A stretch of 64,000 nt of DNA, taken from Chitinophagaceae bacterium UBA2791. GTDB lineage: Bacteria; Bacteroidota; Bacteroidia; Chitinophagales; Chitinophagaceae. The notes beneath the pieces were generated by a model. That model searched no databases. It saw only the letters and a program-made list of their open reading frames with translations, and was not told where the DNA came from. A program made the position numbers and the translations under genes. Positions 18,260 to 26,248 of the stretch are shown here, piece after piece. How positions within the stretch are numbered: position 1 is the stretch's first letter; every line of letters begins with the position of its first letter. The DNA is taken from the NCBI GenBank assembly GCA_002352105.1, contig DEHV01000039.1:16559-80558 (forward strand). The letters are read 5' to 3'.

Positions 18260-18829
18260 TTGCAAAAGTCGTCCACTATAATTCTTGGCATTGATCCCGG
18301 GACGCTGGTCATGGGATATGCCATTATTATGGCGACCGATAATAAGATCAGGATGATAACGATGGACGTCTTAAAGCTCAGCGGCAAAAAAAACAATTTC
18401 CAGCGCCTCGAACTGATCCATAAAAAAGTGAATGAGATCATCCGGCAGTTCAAGCCCGACCTGTTCGCTATCGAAGCGCCGTTTTTCGGAAAGAACGTAC
18501 AAAGCATGCTCAAGCTGGGGCGCGCGCAGGGAGTGGCCATTGCCGCAGCCATCGGCGCAGGCCTGGACGTATGCGAATACTCGCCAAAAAAAATAAAACA
18601 GGCCGTTACCGGAAACGGAAATGCAGATAAGGAGCAGGTATGGAAAATGTTACAGCATATCCTGGAGATCAGGGATGCCCGCCTCTCTTTATTTGACGCT
18701 TCAGATGCATTGGCCGTGGCAGTATGCCATCATTTCCAGCGCCGCAATCCCGTACCGGATCTTTCCATAAAAACAGGAGGCTGGAAAGATTTTGTCGCCA
18801 AAAATCCCGGCCGTTTAAAAAGCAAATAA
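18260..18829 (+). CDS. ruvC: Crossover junction endodeoxyribonuclease RuvC
   Basis: A 189-residue RNase H-fold resolvase that cuts Holliday junctions with RuvAB. The four catalytic acids can be placed: D12 (GIDPGT), E72 (AIEAPFF), D146 and D149 (DASDA), with the same spacing as in E. coli RuvC. The first in-frame ATG comes after D12, so translation must start upstream; the TTG at 18260 is the best candidate. It starts 20 bp from the divergent UPF0104 gene. Confidence 0.95.
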   Translation: MQKSSTIILGIDPGTLVMGYAIIMATDNKIRMITMDVLKLSGKKNNFQRLELIHKKVNEIIRQFKPDLFAIEAPFFGKNVQSMLKLGRAQGVAIAAAIGAGLDVCEYSPKKIKQAVTGNGNADKEQVWKMLQHILEIRDARLSLFDASDALAVAVCHHFQRRNPVPDLSIKTGGWKDFVAKNPGRLKSK

Positions 18830-18960
18830 GTATGCAGATTTCGGCCCACTCTGCAATATATGCGCCCGGGAAACGCAGACCATAGCAAATTTTCAGCGAT
18901 ACGCCAGGCAGTAACCCGAAGGCGCAGCGCTTTAAACCAGGCAGATTCCCACGCCAAGTC

Positions 18961-19362
18961 TTACGCTCCCTGCCCGAGCGCCTCGGTCAATTGCCGCTGC
19001 ACCTGTTTAAATTCCCCGGGAGACAAGGATAATTTTTTCCGGGTAAAGTTCAGGTCGTCTGCTGAATGTATGGGGATCAGGTGCACATGCACATGGGGAA
19101 CATCCAGCCCGATCACTTCGAGCCCGCAACGGTTGCAGTCGAATGTTCTTTCAATAGCCCTGCCAATGGGTTTCGCAAACACCAGCAGTTCGGCAAGATA
19201 ATCGTCGTCCAGATCGAATATTTTATCCACTTCGATCTTAGGTATTACCAGCACATGCCCCCTGGCCATGGGAGCAATGTCCAGGAAGGCGAAGAAGCGT
19301 TCATTCTCTGCGATCTTGTAACAGGGGATCTCTCCGGCTATGATCTTTGAAAATATCGTCAT
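18961..19362 (-). CDS. HIT family hydrolase
   Basis: A 133-residue histidine-triad protein of the Hint/PKCI branch, which hydrolyses nucleoside phosphoramidates or dinucleotide substrates in the cytoplasm. The sequence starts MTIFSKIIAGEIPCYKI and carries the triad HVHVHLIP near residue 93, as expected. The ATG at 19362 is preferred to a start seven codons upstream, since the family normally begins at this point. It follows greA on the same strand, separated by a terminator hairpin and a -7 box, so it is likely transcribed on its own. Confidence 0.93.
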   Translation of the reverse strand: MTIFSKIIAGEIPCYKIAENERFFAFLDIAPMARGHVLVIPKIEVDKIFDLDDDYLAELLVFAKPIGRAIERTFDCNRCGLEVIGLDVPHVHVHLIPIHSADDLNFTRKKLSLSPGEFKQVQRQLTEALGQGA

Positions 19363-19380
19363 ACAGGTTTGTTTGAAACG

Positions 19381-19388
19381 CAAAAATA
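19381..19388 (-). promoter_or_regulatory. -7 box upstream of the HIT gene
   Basis: The minus strand reads TATTTTTG, followed by CG, about 18 bases before the HIT ATG. The box begins one base after the greA terminator stem, and no -33 TTTG is present at normal spacing. Confidence 0.45.
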
Positions 19389-19389
19389 C

Positions 19390-19422
19390 AAAGGCAGGAG
19401 ATGGTTCGCCCTCCCTGCCTTT
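19390..19422 (-). terminator. Intrinsic terminator of greA
   Basis: AAAGGCAGG (19390-19398) pairs with CCTGCCTTT (19414-19422). On the minus strand the stem is followed by a T-rich tail that also contains the HIT -7 box. Confidence 0.7.
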
Positions 19423-19434
19423 TGCAATTATCGC

Positions 19435-19908
19435 TTAGACGGTGATATTCTCAATCTTGAATTTGACCGTTCCGGCGGGAACCTGCACTTCCGCCACCTC
19501 GCCCTTCATCTTACCGATCAAGCCTTTCCCGATAGGAGAATTAATGGAAATCTTACCCGCTTTCAGGTCGGCTTCTTTTTCTGAAACGATCTTATAGGTA
19601 AGCTGTTTATTGTTTTGCAGGTTGGTCAACGTTACTTTAGTCAATATGGAGACCTTGCTGGTATCCACGCTATCTTCATCGAGTATGCGCGCATTGGCCA
19701 GGTCGCTCTCCAGCTTTTTTATCTTTGCTTCCAATATGCCCTGCGATTCTTTAGCAGCGTCGTACTCGGCGTTCTCTTTCAGATCGCCTTTCTCCCTGGC
19801 TTCGGCAATTGCCCTGGCTGCGCCCGGGCGATCGACCGTTCTCATGCGGTGAAGCTCCTCTTTTAACTGCTCAAAAGTTTCTTTTGAAACATAGATAATG
19901 TCTGACAT
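19435..19908 (-). CDS. greA: Transcription elongation factor GreA
   Basis: A 157-residue GreA/GreB protein that stimulates transcript cleavage by backtracked RNA polymerase. It has the N-terminal coiled coil (about 1-75) with conserved acidic residues in the tip (NAEYDAAKE) and the C-terminal FKBP-like domain ending SPIGKGLIGKMKGEVAEVQVPAG. The length is normal. It is preceded by a full AAGGAGG Shine-Dalgarno sequence, which is uncommon in this phylum. A terminator follows and separates it from the HIT gene. Confidence 0.96.
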   Translation of the reverse strand: MSDIIYVSKETFEQLKEELHRMRTVDRPGAARAIAEAREKGDLKENAEYDAAKESQGILEAKIKKLESDLANARILDEDSVDTSKVSILTKVTLTNLQNNKQLTYKIVSEKEADLKAGKISINSPIGKGLIGKMKGEVAEVQVPAGTVKFKIENITV

Positions 19909-19913
19909 GGTAA

Positions 19914-19920
19914 CCTCCTT
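19914..19920 (-). promoter_or_regulatory. Strong Shine-Dalgarno of greA
   Basis: The minus strand reads AAGGAGG, then five bases, then the greA ATG. A perfect SD match stands out here because most starts in this window have none. Confidence 0.7.
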
Positions 19921-19977
19921 ATTTTTGGGAAAAATCTGCTGTTCTATTATATTATAAACAGCAAAAAGAACAACGCC

Positions 19978-20046
19978 TCAGGGAAACTGAAGCGTTGCAG
20001 TATTTGTTATAATAACAAAAATAAGGTTTTTTTCCTTTTAAAAACC
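19978..20046. promoter_or_regulatory. Three inverted repeats between the 2-hydroxyacid dehydrogenase gene and greA
   Basis: In order: an imperfect 10-bp hairpin (AACGCCTCAG with CTGAAGCGTT, ending by 19997 and beginning just before this span at about 19973); a perfect dyad TTGTTAT-A-ATAACAA at 20004-20018; and GGTTTTT (20025-20031) with AAAAACC (20040-20046). On the minus strand the first is followed by a T-rich run, so it may end the dehydrogenase transcript. The middle dyad resembles an operator. No TAnnTTTG box for greA is evident. Confidence 0.4.
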
Positions 20047-20120
20047 CCGTTTGAGCGGTTAAAAACCCATTAAAGAACCGGCTTCCCGCCTTTGTCTGCC
20101 GGGCAATGGCTTTAATAGCT

Positions 20121-21089
20121 CTAGATACCCAGTTTATCCAGCACAACCCGGGCCATTTTATAAAAAGCTTCGTGGCTATAACCGGCCGTATGAGGCGTGA
20201 GCGCCACATTGGGCTGTTCCAGCAGCCAATCCAGCTGCGCCCGTTCTTCTGCGGAATAAGCGTCGAGGTTCTCATTTTCCAGCACATCCAGCCCTGCGCC
20301 GGCGATCCTTCCCTGTTTCAGCGCCCTGATCACGGCGGCGGTGTCATGCACTTTTCCCCGGGAGGTATTCAGGAAATAAGGCTTTTTCTCCAGCGCATTA
20401 AAAAAATCGTCATTGGCCATATGAAAGGTCTCTTTCGTAAGCGGCACATGAAAGCTGATCACTTCGGCATAGCGACAAACCTGCTCCAGGCTGGCTTCCC
20501 TGATGTATTCCCTTGCAAAATCCGACTGGTATTTATCGTATGCCAGAACGGTAACCTCAAAGGGCGCCAGCAGGCGCGCAAAGCTGCTGCCGGTATTTCC
20601 AAAGCCTATGATGCCCACCGTCTTCCCGCTGAGCTCTACGCCGGTGTTCTCCACTCTTATCCACCTGTTCTGGCGGATCTCCCGCATACTGCTCTGCTGA
20701 CGGTTCAGGAGGTTAAGCAGCAGCCCCAGTTCATGTTCCGCAACGGCATTCCGGTTGCCTTCGGGGCTGCTCACGCATTTGATACCTCTGGCCTCCGCAT
20801 ACGCAACATCGATCAGTTCCATTCCGCTGCCCAGCCGCCCTATCCATTTTAGGCGCGGTGCGCTGTCGATCAACGCTTTATCAATCTTTAAACGAGTGGT
20901 CACGATCAGGCCCTCCACATCCCCGACCGACCGGGTCAGTTCCTCATAGCTGATCCTGGGTTCATAAATGGGCTCATAGCCTTTTTCTCTCAGCTCCCTG
21001 ACCAGGATATCATGGGCCCTGGCGGTAATGATCACCTTGCGCGGTCCCTGGACCGGCGAAGAAGCAGTGGTGTTGATGGTCTCGCTCAT
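20121..21089 (-). CDS. D-2-hydroxyacid dehydrogenase (NAD-dependent)
   Basis: A 322-residue two-domain dehydrogenase of the D-isomer 2-hydroxyacid family (phosphoglycerate dehydrogenase-like). The Rossmann motif GFGNTG lies near residue 155. The catalytic triad is visible as R in NTSRGKVHDT, E in DVLENENL and H in TPHTAGYSHEA. There is no ACT domain, so it is not a regulated SerA; the substrate cannot be fixed. It follows rsmA by 15 bp on the same strand and is probably co-transcribed with it. Confidence 0.88.
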   Translation of the reverse strand: MSETINTTASSPVQGPRKVIITARAHDILVRELREKGYEPIYEPRISYEELTRSVGDVEGLIVTTRLKIDKALIDSAPRLKWIGRLGSGMELIDVAYAEARGIKCVSSPEGNRNAVAEHELGLLLNLLNRQQSSMREIRQNRWIRVENTGVELSGKTVGIIGFGNTGSSFARLLAPFEVTVLAYDKYQSDFAREYIREASLEQVCRYAEVISFHVPLTKETFHMANDDFFNALEKKPYFLNTSRGKVHDTAAVIRALKQGRIAGAGLDVLENENLDAYSAEERAQLDWLLEQPNVALTPHTAGYSHEAFYKMARVVLDKLGI

Positions 21090-21104
21090 GTATTAATTCC
21101 GGGT

Positions 21105-21863
21105 TTATTTTCCTTGCATACGAAAACTTAAAGCCGCAAATTCCTTTACGCTTAATTGTTCCGCTCTTTTGTTAAAAATGACATCTTTCAGCTCCTCTTC
21201 GCTAAACAGCGGTTTAACGGCATTGCGCAGCGTTTTACGGCGTTGGTTAAAAGCCGTTTTCACCAGCGTTGTAAAGGCGCGCTGGCTTTTTACAACCGCC
21301 GGCTCATCGAGCGGGATAAGCCTGATCACGGCGCTTTTGACCTTGGGAGGCGGGTTAAACGCCTGTTCGTCTACTTCAAACAGGTATTCTGCCTTAAAAA
21401 AAGCCTGCGTCAGCACGCTGGTCACCCCATATATCTTACTCCCTTCCTTTGCGGCGATCCGCAACGCCACTTCTTTCTGGAACATGCCGATCATGGTATC
21501 AACCGAAGCCCGCCACTCCAATATTTTAAAGACGATCTGGGTAGATAAATTGTAAGGGAAATTGCCAATGACCGTAAAGGAGTCCTCAAAAGGCATAGCC
21601 GTTTGCAGGAAGTCCCCGTGAATGATCCTGCCCCCGAGCGAGGGATAGGTCTTCAGCAGGTATTCCACTTTTTCCCCGTCGACCTCTATACATTTAAAGT
21701 TAATTCCGGGAATACCAATCAGGTATTTGGTCAGCGCGCCGCCTCCCGGCCCTATTTCCAGCAGGTTCTTAAAGGGGCGTTCCTGCAGAACCAGCGCTAT
21801 CCTTTCACAGATCCGTTCATCTTTTAAAAAATGCTGGCCTAATGATTTTTTGAGGGTGTACAT
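21105..21863 (-). CDS. rsmA: 16S rRNA adenine dimethyltransferase RsmA (KsgA)
   Basis: A 252-residue SAM-dependent methyltransferase that dimethylates A1518 and A1519 in helix 45 of 16S rRNA, a late step in 30S assembly. The start MYTLKKSLGQHFLKDERI is the family signature and sets the ATG at 21863, not the one four codons upstream. The SAM motif is LEIGPGGGALT, and the catalytic motif is NFPYNLST. It is the first gene of a likely rsmA-dehydrogenase operon and has a good promoter at 21873-21902. Confidence 0.96.
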   Translation of the reverse strand: MYTLKKSLGQHFLKDERICERIALVLQERPFKNLLEIGPGGGALTKYLIGIPGINFKCIEVDGEKVEYLLKTYPSLGGRIIHGDFLQTAMPFEDSFTVIGNFPYNLSTQIVFKILEWRASVDTMIGMFQKEVALRIAAKEGSKIYGVTSVLTQAFFKAEYLFEVDEQAFNPPPKVKSAVIRLIPLDEPAVVKSQRAFTTLVKTAFNQRRKTLRNAVKPLFSEEELKDVIFNKRAEQLSVKEFAALSFRMQGK

Positions 21864-21872
21864 AACCGGCTG

Positions 21873-21902
21873 CAAAAATACAGTATTGCCTGTGGAATCA
21901 AA
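21873..21902 (-). promoter_or_regulatory. Promoter of rsmA
   Basis: On the minus strand: TTTG (21902-21899), 18 bases, then TATTTTTG (21880-21873) followed by CAGC. This is a full -33/-7 pair. The box ends nine bases before the rsmA ATG, giving a very short leader. Confidence 0.65.
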
Positions 21903-22018
21903 TGTGTTAATGAATTCGCAAATTTTTTGATCTCCCCGTTAAAAATTTGCACAATCGCTTGCGCACAGATTGTCCGCCGCCGCCGATCATTGCTCATTTT
22001 ATTGTATTTTTAGACCTT

Positions 22019-23122
22019 ATGAACCATCTTCAGCAAAAACCGGCGATAGGTATTTCTATCGGCGATATCAACGGGATCGGACCGGAACTGATCATTAAAA
22101 CATTCTCCGATCAGCGCATACTTGAGCTTTGCACGCCGGTGATCTTTACTTCCAATAAGGTGATCAATTTTTACCGGAAATCGGCTGCCGATATCCCTTT
22201 CAATTATCAGAACATAAAGGATCTTTCCAGGATCAATCCCAAACAGATCAGCGTCTTCAATTGCTGGGAAGAAGACGTGGCCATACAACCCGGCCAGTTG
22301 ACAGAAACAGGAGGAAAATATGCCATCAAATCGCTAAAAGCTGCGGCGGAAGCGCTAAAGGAAGGCAAGATACAGGGCCTGGTTACCGCGCCTATCCACA
22401 AAAACAATACGCAGTCGCCCGAATTTAACTTTACCGGTCACACCCCCTACCTGAAGGAGCTCTTCGGGGTCAACGACGTGGTGATGTTAATGGTAGCCGG
22501 CAGCTTCCGCGTGGGCCTGGTTACCGAACATCTGCCAGTCAAAGAAATAGCCGTCCATATTACGAAGGAAAACATATTATCCAAGCTGGCCGTCCTCCAC
22601 AATTCCCTGGTTAAGGATTTTGGCATTGACAAACCTAAAATTGCCGTACTGGGGTTGAATCCTCATGCCGGCGACGAAGGGTTAATAGGAAAGGAAGAAG
22701 AAACGATCATCAAACCCGCCATTAAGGAAGCAAGGTATAAATACCTGGTCATGGGCCCTTACAGCGCCGACGCTTTTTTTGCCCGGCGGCAGTATGATAA
22801 ATTTGACGCCGTGCTGGCCATGTATCACGATCAGGGACTGATCCCTTTTAAATCGCTGGCGCTTAGCGAAGGGATCAATTTCACCGCGGGCTTGCCCGCC
22901 ATACGCACATCCCCCGATCATGGGACCGCCTTTGATATTGCCGGGAAGAACAAGGCCGATCACTCCTCATTTCTTGCCGCCATATATGAGTGCCTGGATA
23001 TTATCCATAGAAGAAATACTTACCGGGAGAACAATAAGAACCCGCTGAAAAAAGTCACTTCTGTTATCCTCGCCAATGCAGTAGATGAAAAGATAGAGGA
23101 AAATACGGATACCGAAACCTGA
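22019..23122 (+). CDS. pdxA: 4-hydroxythreonine-4-phosphate dehydrogenase PdxA
   Basis: A 367-residue NAD-dependent dehydrogenase that oxidises 4-phosphohydroxy-L-threonine in the DXP-dependent pyridoxal phosphate pathway. Typical features are the opening PAIGISIGDINGIGPELI, the TGHTPYLKEL segment with a metal-ligand histidine, and MYHDQGLIPFK with NFTAGLPAIRTSPDHGTAFDIAG near the end. The ATG at 22019 starts just before the first conserved strand; an upstream in-frame start would add 24 unrelated residues. It diverges from rsmA and is followed by a terminator. Confidence 0.95.
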   Translation: MNHLQQKPAIGISIGDINGIGPELIIKTFSDQRILELCTPVIFTSNKVINFYRKSAADIPFNYQNIKDLSRINPKQISVFNCWEEDVAIQPGQLTETGGKYAIKSLKAAAEALKEGKIQGLVTAPIHKNNTQSPEFNFTGHTPYLKELFGVNDVVMLMVAGSFRVGLVTEHLPVKEIAVHITKENILSKLAVLHNSLVKDFGIDKPKIAVLGLNPHAGDEGLIGKEEETIIKPAIKEARYKYLVMGPYSADAFFARRQYDKFDAVLAMYHDQGLIPFKSLALSEGINFTAGLPAIRTSPDHGTAFDIAGKNKADHSSFLAAIYECLDIIHRRNTYRENNKNPLKKVTSVILANAVDEKIEENTDTET

Positions 23123-23127
23123 CAGGC

Positions 23128-23158
23128 AACGCTCGTTCGAATGCGCCGGAGCGTTTTT
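23128..23158 (+). terminator. Terminator of pdxA
   Basis: AACGCTC (23128-23134) pairs with GAGCGTT (23149-23155), followed by a T run to 23158. It begins 6 bp after the pdxA stop codon. Confidence 0.65.
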
Positions 23159-23196
23159 GAATGTCCGGCTATTATATACTCAACTTTAATCCATAA

Positions 23197-24162
23197 ATGA
23201 AACACATAAGCATACTGGCCATTGCCCTTTTCTCCGCTGCCGCAGTAAAGGCGCAGCAAACCGCTACCCAGGCTTTTAAACCTTATGATCAAAACATTCC
23301 AGGTACGGAGATCAGTTTCAAGCTCGTTCCCATCCCCGAAGGCTCCTTCCTGATAGGAAGCCCCGAGACAGAAAAAGGACGCGCCGCCGATGAAGGCCCG
23401 CAGCGAAACCTCAACATCTCGGCATTCTGGATGGGCGCCCATGAGGTAACCCATGACGAATTCCTGCTGTTTTTCAACGACGAATCCGTTACCCGCAATT
23501 CGGAGGTCGACGCAGTAACGCGCCCCACGCCCCAGTACATCGACCTGAGTTGGGGAATGGGCAAGCAGGGCGGATTCCCTACCAATAGCATGTCGCAGCA
23601 TACGGCATTAATGTACTGCCGCTGGCTGTATAAAAAAACAGGCGTTTTTTACCGGCTTCCCACGGAAGCGGAATGGGAATATGCCTGCCGGGCCGGGTCA
23701 ACTACCGCCTATCCTTTCGGCAACGACCCCGCACAGTTAAATGACTATGCCTGGAACGCCGCCAACAGCGAAAAAAAATACCATAAGACCGGTCAAAAAA
23801 AGCCCAATGCCTGGGGATTGTACGATATGCTGGGAAACGTGGCGGAATGGACCCTGGATCAATACCTTCCCAACTACTATGAAACCTTAAAAGACAATGC
23901 GAAGGATCCTGTCACCGAACCGGGGTCCCGCTACCCGAGATCGGTGAGAGGGGGAGGATATATGTCCGCCCCCGAGGCATCGAGGAGCGCCTCCCGCGGC
24001 AAATCCGACAGGAGCTGGAATAAAAGAGACCCGCAACTACCCAAAAGCATCTGGTGGCTGACGGATGCGGCAGACGTCGGGTTTCGCGTGGTCCGCCCCG
24101 CTAAGCAACCGACCGAGCAGGAGATCAATGCCTTTTTTGAAAAATACCTGGGAGCCAAATAA
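23197..24162 (+). CDS. Exported SUMF1/formylglycine-enzyme-fold protein
   Basis: A 321-residue protein with a signal peptide (cleavage near AAVKAQ) and a single SUMF1/FGE-sulfatase fold. It shows the family motifs EVTHDEF, RLPTEAEWEYACRAG, GLYDMLGNVAEWTLD and VGFRVVRP. The cysteine pair that does the chemistry in true formylglycine-generating enzymes is not seen in the C-terminal part, and no sulfatase gene is nearby, so sulfatase maturation is unlikely. The same fold serves binding or structural roles in other Bacteroidota proteins. It is followed 26 bp later by an exported Gfo/Idh/MocA protein, probably in the same operon. Confidence 0.85.
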   Translation: MKHISILAIALFSAAAVKAQQTATQAFKPYDQNIPGTEISFKLVPIPEGSFLIGSPETEKGRAADEGPQRNLNISAFWMGAHEVTHDEFLLFFNDESVTRNSEVDAVTRPTPQYIDLSWGMGKQGGFPTNSMSQHTALMYCRWLYKKTGVFYRLPTEAEWEYACRAGSTTAYPFGNDPAQLNDYAWNAANSEKKYHKTGQKKPNAWGLYDMLGNVAEWTLDQYLPNYYETLKDNAKDPVTEPGSRYPRSVRGGGYMSAPEASRSASRGKSDRSWNKRDPQLPKSIWWLTDAADVGFRVVRPAKQPTEQEINAFFEKYLGAK

Positions 24163-24188
24163 TCCTTAAATACTTAAACAACTATACC

Positions 24189-25514
24189 ATGAGCATATCT
24201 AAAGCAAATTCAAGGAGAGATTTTGTCAAACAATCCTCCTTGCTGGCCGGCGGGCTGATCACTGCGCCATTGTTTTCCGGAGCCAATTATTTTTCAGGAT
24301 CCGACGACGTTATAAAGATCGCGCTGATCGGGTGCGGGGGAAGAGGCACCGGGGCCGCTTTGCAGGCTCTGCTTACCAAACAGAACGTAAAGCTGGTAGC
24401 AATGGCCGACGCTTTTCGCGACAGGCTGGATAAATGTTACCAGTCGCTCACCTCCGACGAAGCTTCGGATTCGGGCAGCATAAAACACAAAATAGATGTT
24501 CCGGAGGAAAGAAAATTCGTGGGCTTCGATGCTTATCAGAAAGCGATCCCCCTAGCCGATGTGATCATCCTTACCACTTCCCCGGGCTTTCGCCCCATCC
24601 ATTTTGAAGAATGCGTGAGACAGGGAAAACATGTATTCATGGAAAAGCCCGTTGCCACGGACCCCGCAGGCATCAAAAAAGTTTTAGAAGCTGCGGTCGT
24701 TGCCAGGCAAAAAAAGCTGAATGTAGTCGTGGGGCTGCAGCGCCATTATCAGAACTCTTACCGGGAACTGTTTAAAAGAAAGAACCTGATCGGCGATATC
24801 ACTTCCGCGCAGGCATGGTGGAACAGCGACGGCGTATGGGTAAAAAAACGCGAGCCCAACCAAACAGAGATGGAATACCAGATGCGCAACTGGTATTATT
24901 TTGTATGGCTTTGCGGCGACCATATCCTTGAGCAGCATATCCACAATATCGACGTCATCAATTGGTTCAAGGGAGCATACCCGGTAAAAGCCCAGGGAAT
25001 GGGCGGAAGAGAAGTGAGAAAGGGGAAGGATTTCGGCGAGATATTCGACCATCACTATGTAGAATTCCATTATGCCGATGGAACCATACTGAACAGCCAG
25101 TGCCGTCATATACCCGGAACGATGAACAAGGTAGACGAGCTGATCGTGGGAACCAAGGGAAAGATCTTCTGCGGCGACGGCGCGATCAGGGACAATAAGG
25201 GAAAATCCTTGTACCAGTACGACATGACAAAAGAAAACAACCCCTATCAAACCGAGCACGACGAACTTTTTGCCGCTATCGCAAAAGGAGCATACAAGTT
25301 TGACGATACGGAGAACGGCGCCAAGAGCGCCATGACCGCTATACTCGGCCGTATGGCAACCTATAGCGGACAGGTGATCGAATGGGACAAGGCCATCAAT
25401 TCCGGGATCAATCTCCAGCCCGCATCGTACGATTGGAATGCGATGCCGCAAATCGTTCCCGACGCCGACGGCAATTATGCCGCCGCCGTACCCGGAAAGA
25501 CATTGTATGTGTAA
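24189..25514 (+). CDS. Exported Gfo/Idh/MocA family oxidoreductase
   Basis: A 441-residue NAD(P)-dependent oxidoreductase with a twin-arginine-like leader (NSRRDFVKQSSLLAGGLI, about 7-24), so it is probably exported folded with its cofactor. The Rossmann motif GCGGRGTGA lies near residue 50, and EKPVATDPAG (about 155) carries the conserved EKP lysine. The C-terminal domain resembles the acidic-sugar or glycoside-converting members common in Bacteroidota. The substrate is unknown. It lies 26 bp after the SUMF1-fold gene and is followed by a long terminator hairpin. Confidence 0.87.
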   Translation: MSISKANSRRDFVKQSSLLAGGLITAPLFSGANYFSGSDDVIKIALIGCGGRGTGAALQALLTKQNVKLVAMADAFRDRLDKCYQSLTSDEASDSGSIKHKIDVPEERKFVGFDAYQKAIPLADVIILTTSPGFRPIHFEECVRQGKHVFMEKPVATDPAGIKKVLEAAVVARQKKLNVVVGLQRHYQNSYRELFKRKNLIGDITSAQAWWNSDGVWVKKREPNQTEMEYQMRNWYYFVWLCGDHILEQHIHNIDVINWFKGAYPVKAQGMGGREVRKGKDFGEIFDHHYVEFHYADGTILNSQCRHIPGTMNKVDELIVGTKGKIFCGDGAIRDNKGKSLYQYDMTKENNPYQTEHDELFAAIAKGAYKFDDTENGAKSAMTAILGRMATYSGQVIEWDKAINSGINLQPASYDWNAMPQIVPDADGNYAAAVPGKTLYV

Positions 25515-25600
25515 GATTCATATCGGCTCATTCCCGGTACAGAGATCACAGAGAAGAGTCTGGCGCCAATAAAAGAACCGAGTGAAAAATATATACAGGC

Positions 25601-25637
25601 AAACGAAGCCGTTTCGAAATCCGAAGCGGCTTTGTTT
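25601..25637 (+). terminator. Terminator after the SUMF1/oxidoreductase pair
   Basis: AAGCCG (25606-25611) pairs with CGGCTT (25627-25632), with inner TTCG/CGAA pairing and outer AAAC/GTTT extension. A T-rich tract follows. It lies about 90 bp after the oxidoreductase stop. Confidence 0.7.
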
Positions 25638-26248
25638 TATTTTGTAGCCCGACAAAAGGCTTTTTTAAACCCTGGATTATCCTTGCATAAAGACTTTAAA
25701 GGATAAATTATTCTATGTCTACCTGCCGGCAATTCAAAATAATTCCCAGTTCTTTTTGCTTCCCAAACTGCCACAGGTCTTCCTTCTTCATATGTTTCAC
25801 TCATAATGTGCCTTTTTAGCACTGCCACAAACAGGGCTTGCTGCTGTGCAGGAATTTGAAAAACGTCCAGCCCGAACAGCAGCCCAATAGAATTACTGAT
25901 GCCGAAGGCATGCACTTTTGTTGAGTAGCGTTCGGTTAGCCGGAGCTGAAGCTGATAGTAGCAAACAGATGAGGATATATTCGTCTGACAGCATAGCAGC
26001 AAACCCCATGTTGTATGTTCGCCCTTCGTCTTGGTAATTTGAATTGAAAGTCTGTGTCCGATCAGGTTGGGTGTGTCCCCGGAAGCGTGGGAACAAGGCA
26101 GGCTCTTGCCGCAGCTTTGCTTTGTGTAGTGGGCCTTGTGTGGCTGCGGTATGTGCCTGACCAGGCGCATTGGCTGTTAGGGTCTGTCCAATTTTATCCG
26201 CCACATATCCGCCATATCCGCCACGTTCCAGCCATTTAACCGCCAAAA
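25638..26248. other. Intergenic stretch without a convincing gene; possible dispersed element
   Basis: About 600 bp between the oxidoreductase terminator and the ATPase stub. The minus strand has open frames of up to 177 codons, but their translations are Cys/His/Gln-rich, lack ribosome-binding sites and resemble no family. Visible structure: a small hairpin ATGCC-GAA-GGCAT (25899-25911), and three copies of the 9-mer TATCCGCCA at 26195, 26206 and 26215. Composition differs from the flanking genes. It may be a non-coding repeat or the remains of a mobile element. Confidence 0.45.

Noticed and set aside
25637..26170. 177-codon minus frame in the 25.6-26.2 kb gap
   Set aside because: No ribosome-binding site, odd composition and repeat-like DNA; treated as non-coding.
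26171..26182. Possible integron attC-like core (GTTAGGG near the island edge)
   Set aside because: It does not meet the GTTRRRY core and no partner core or integrase gene is present in the window.
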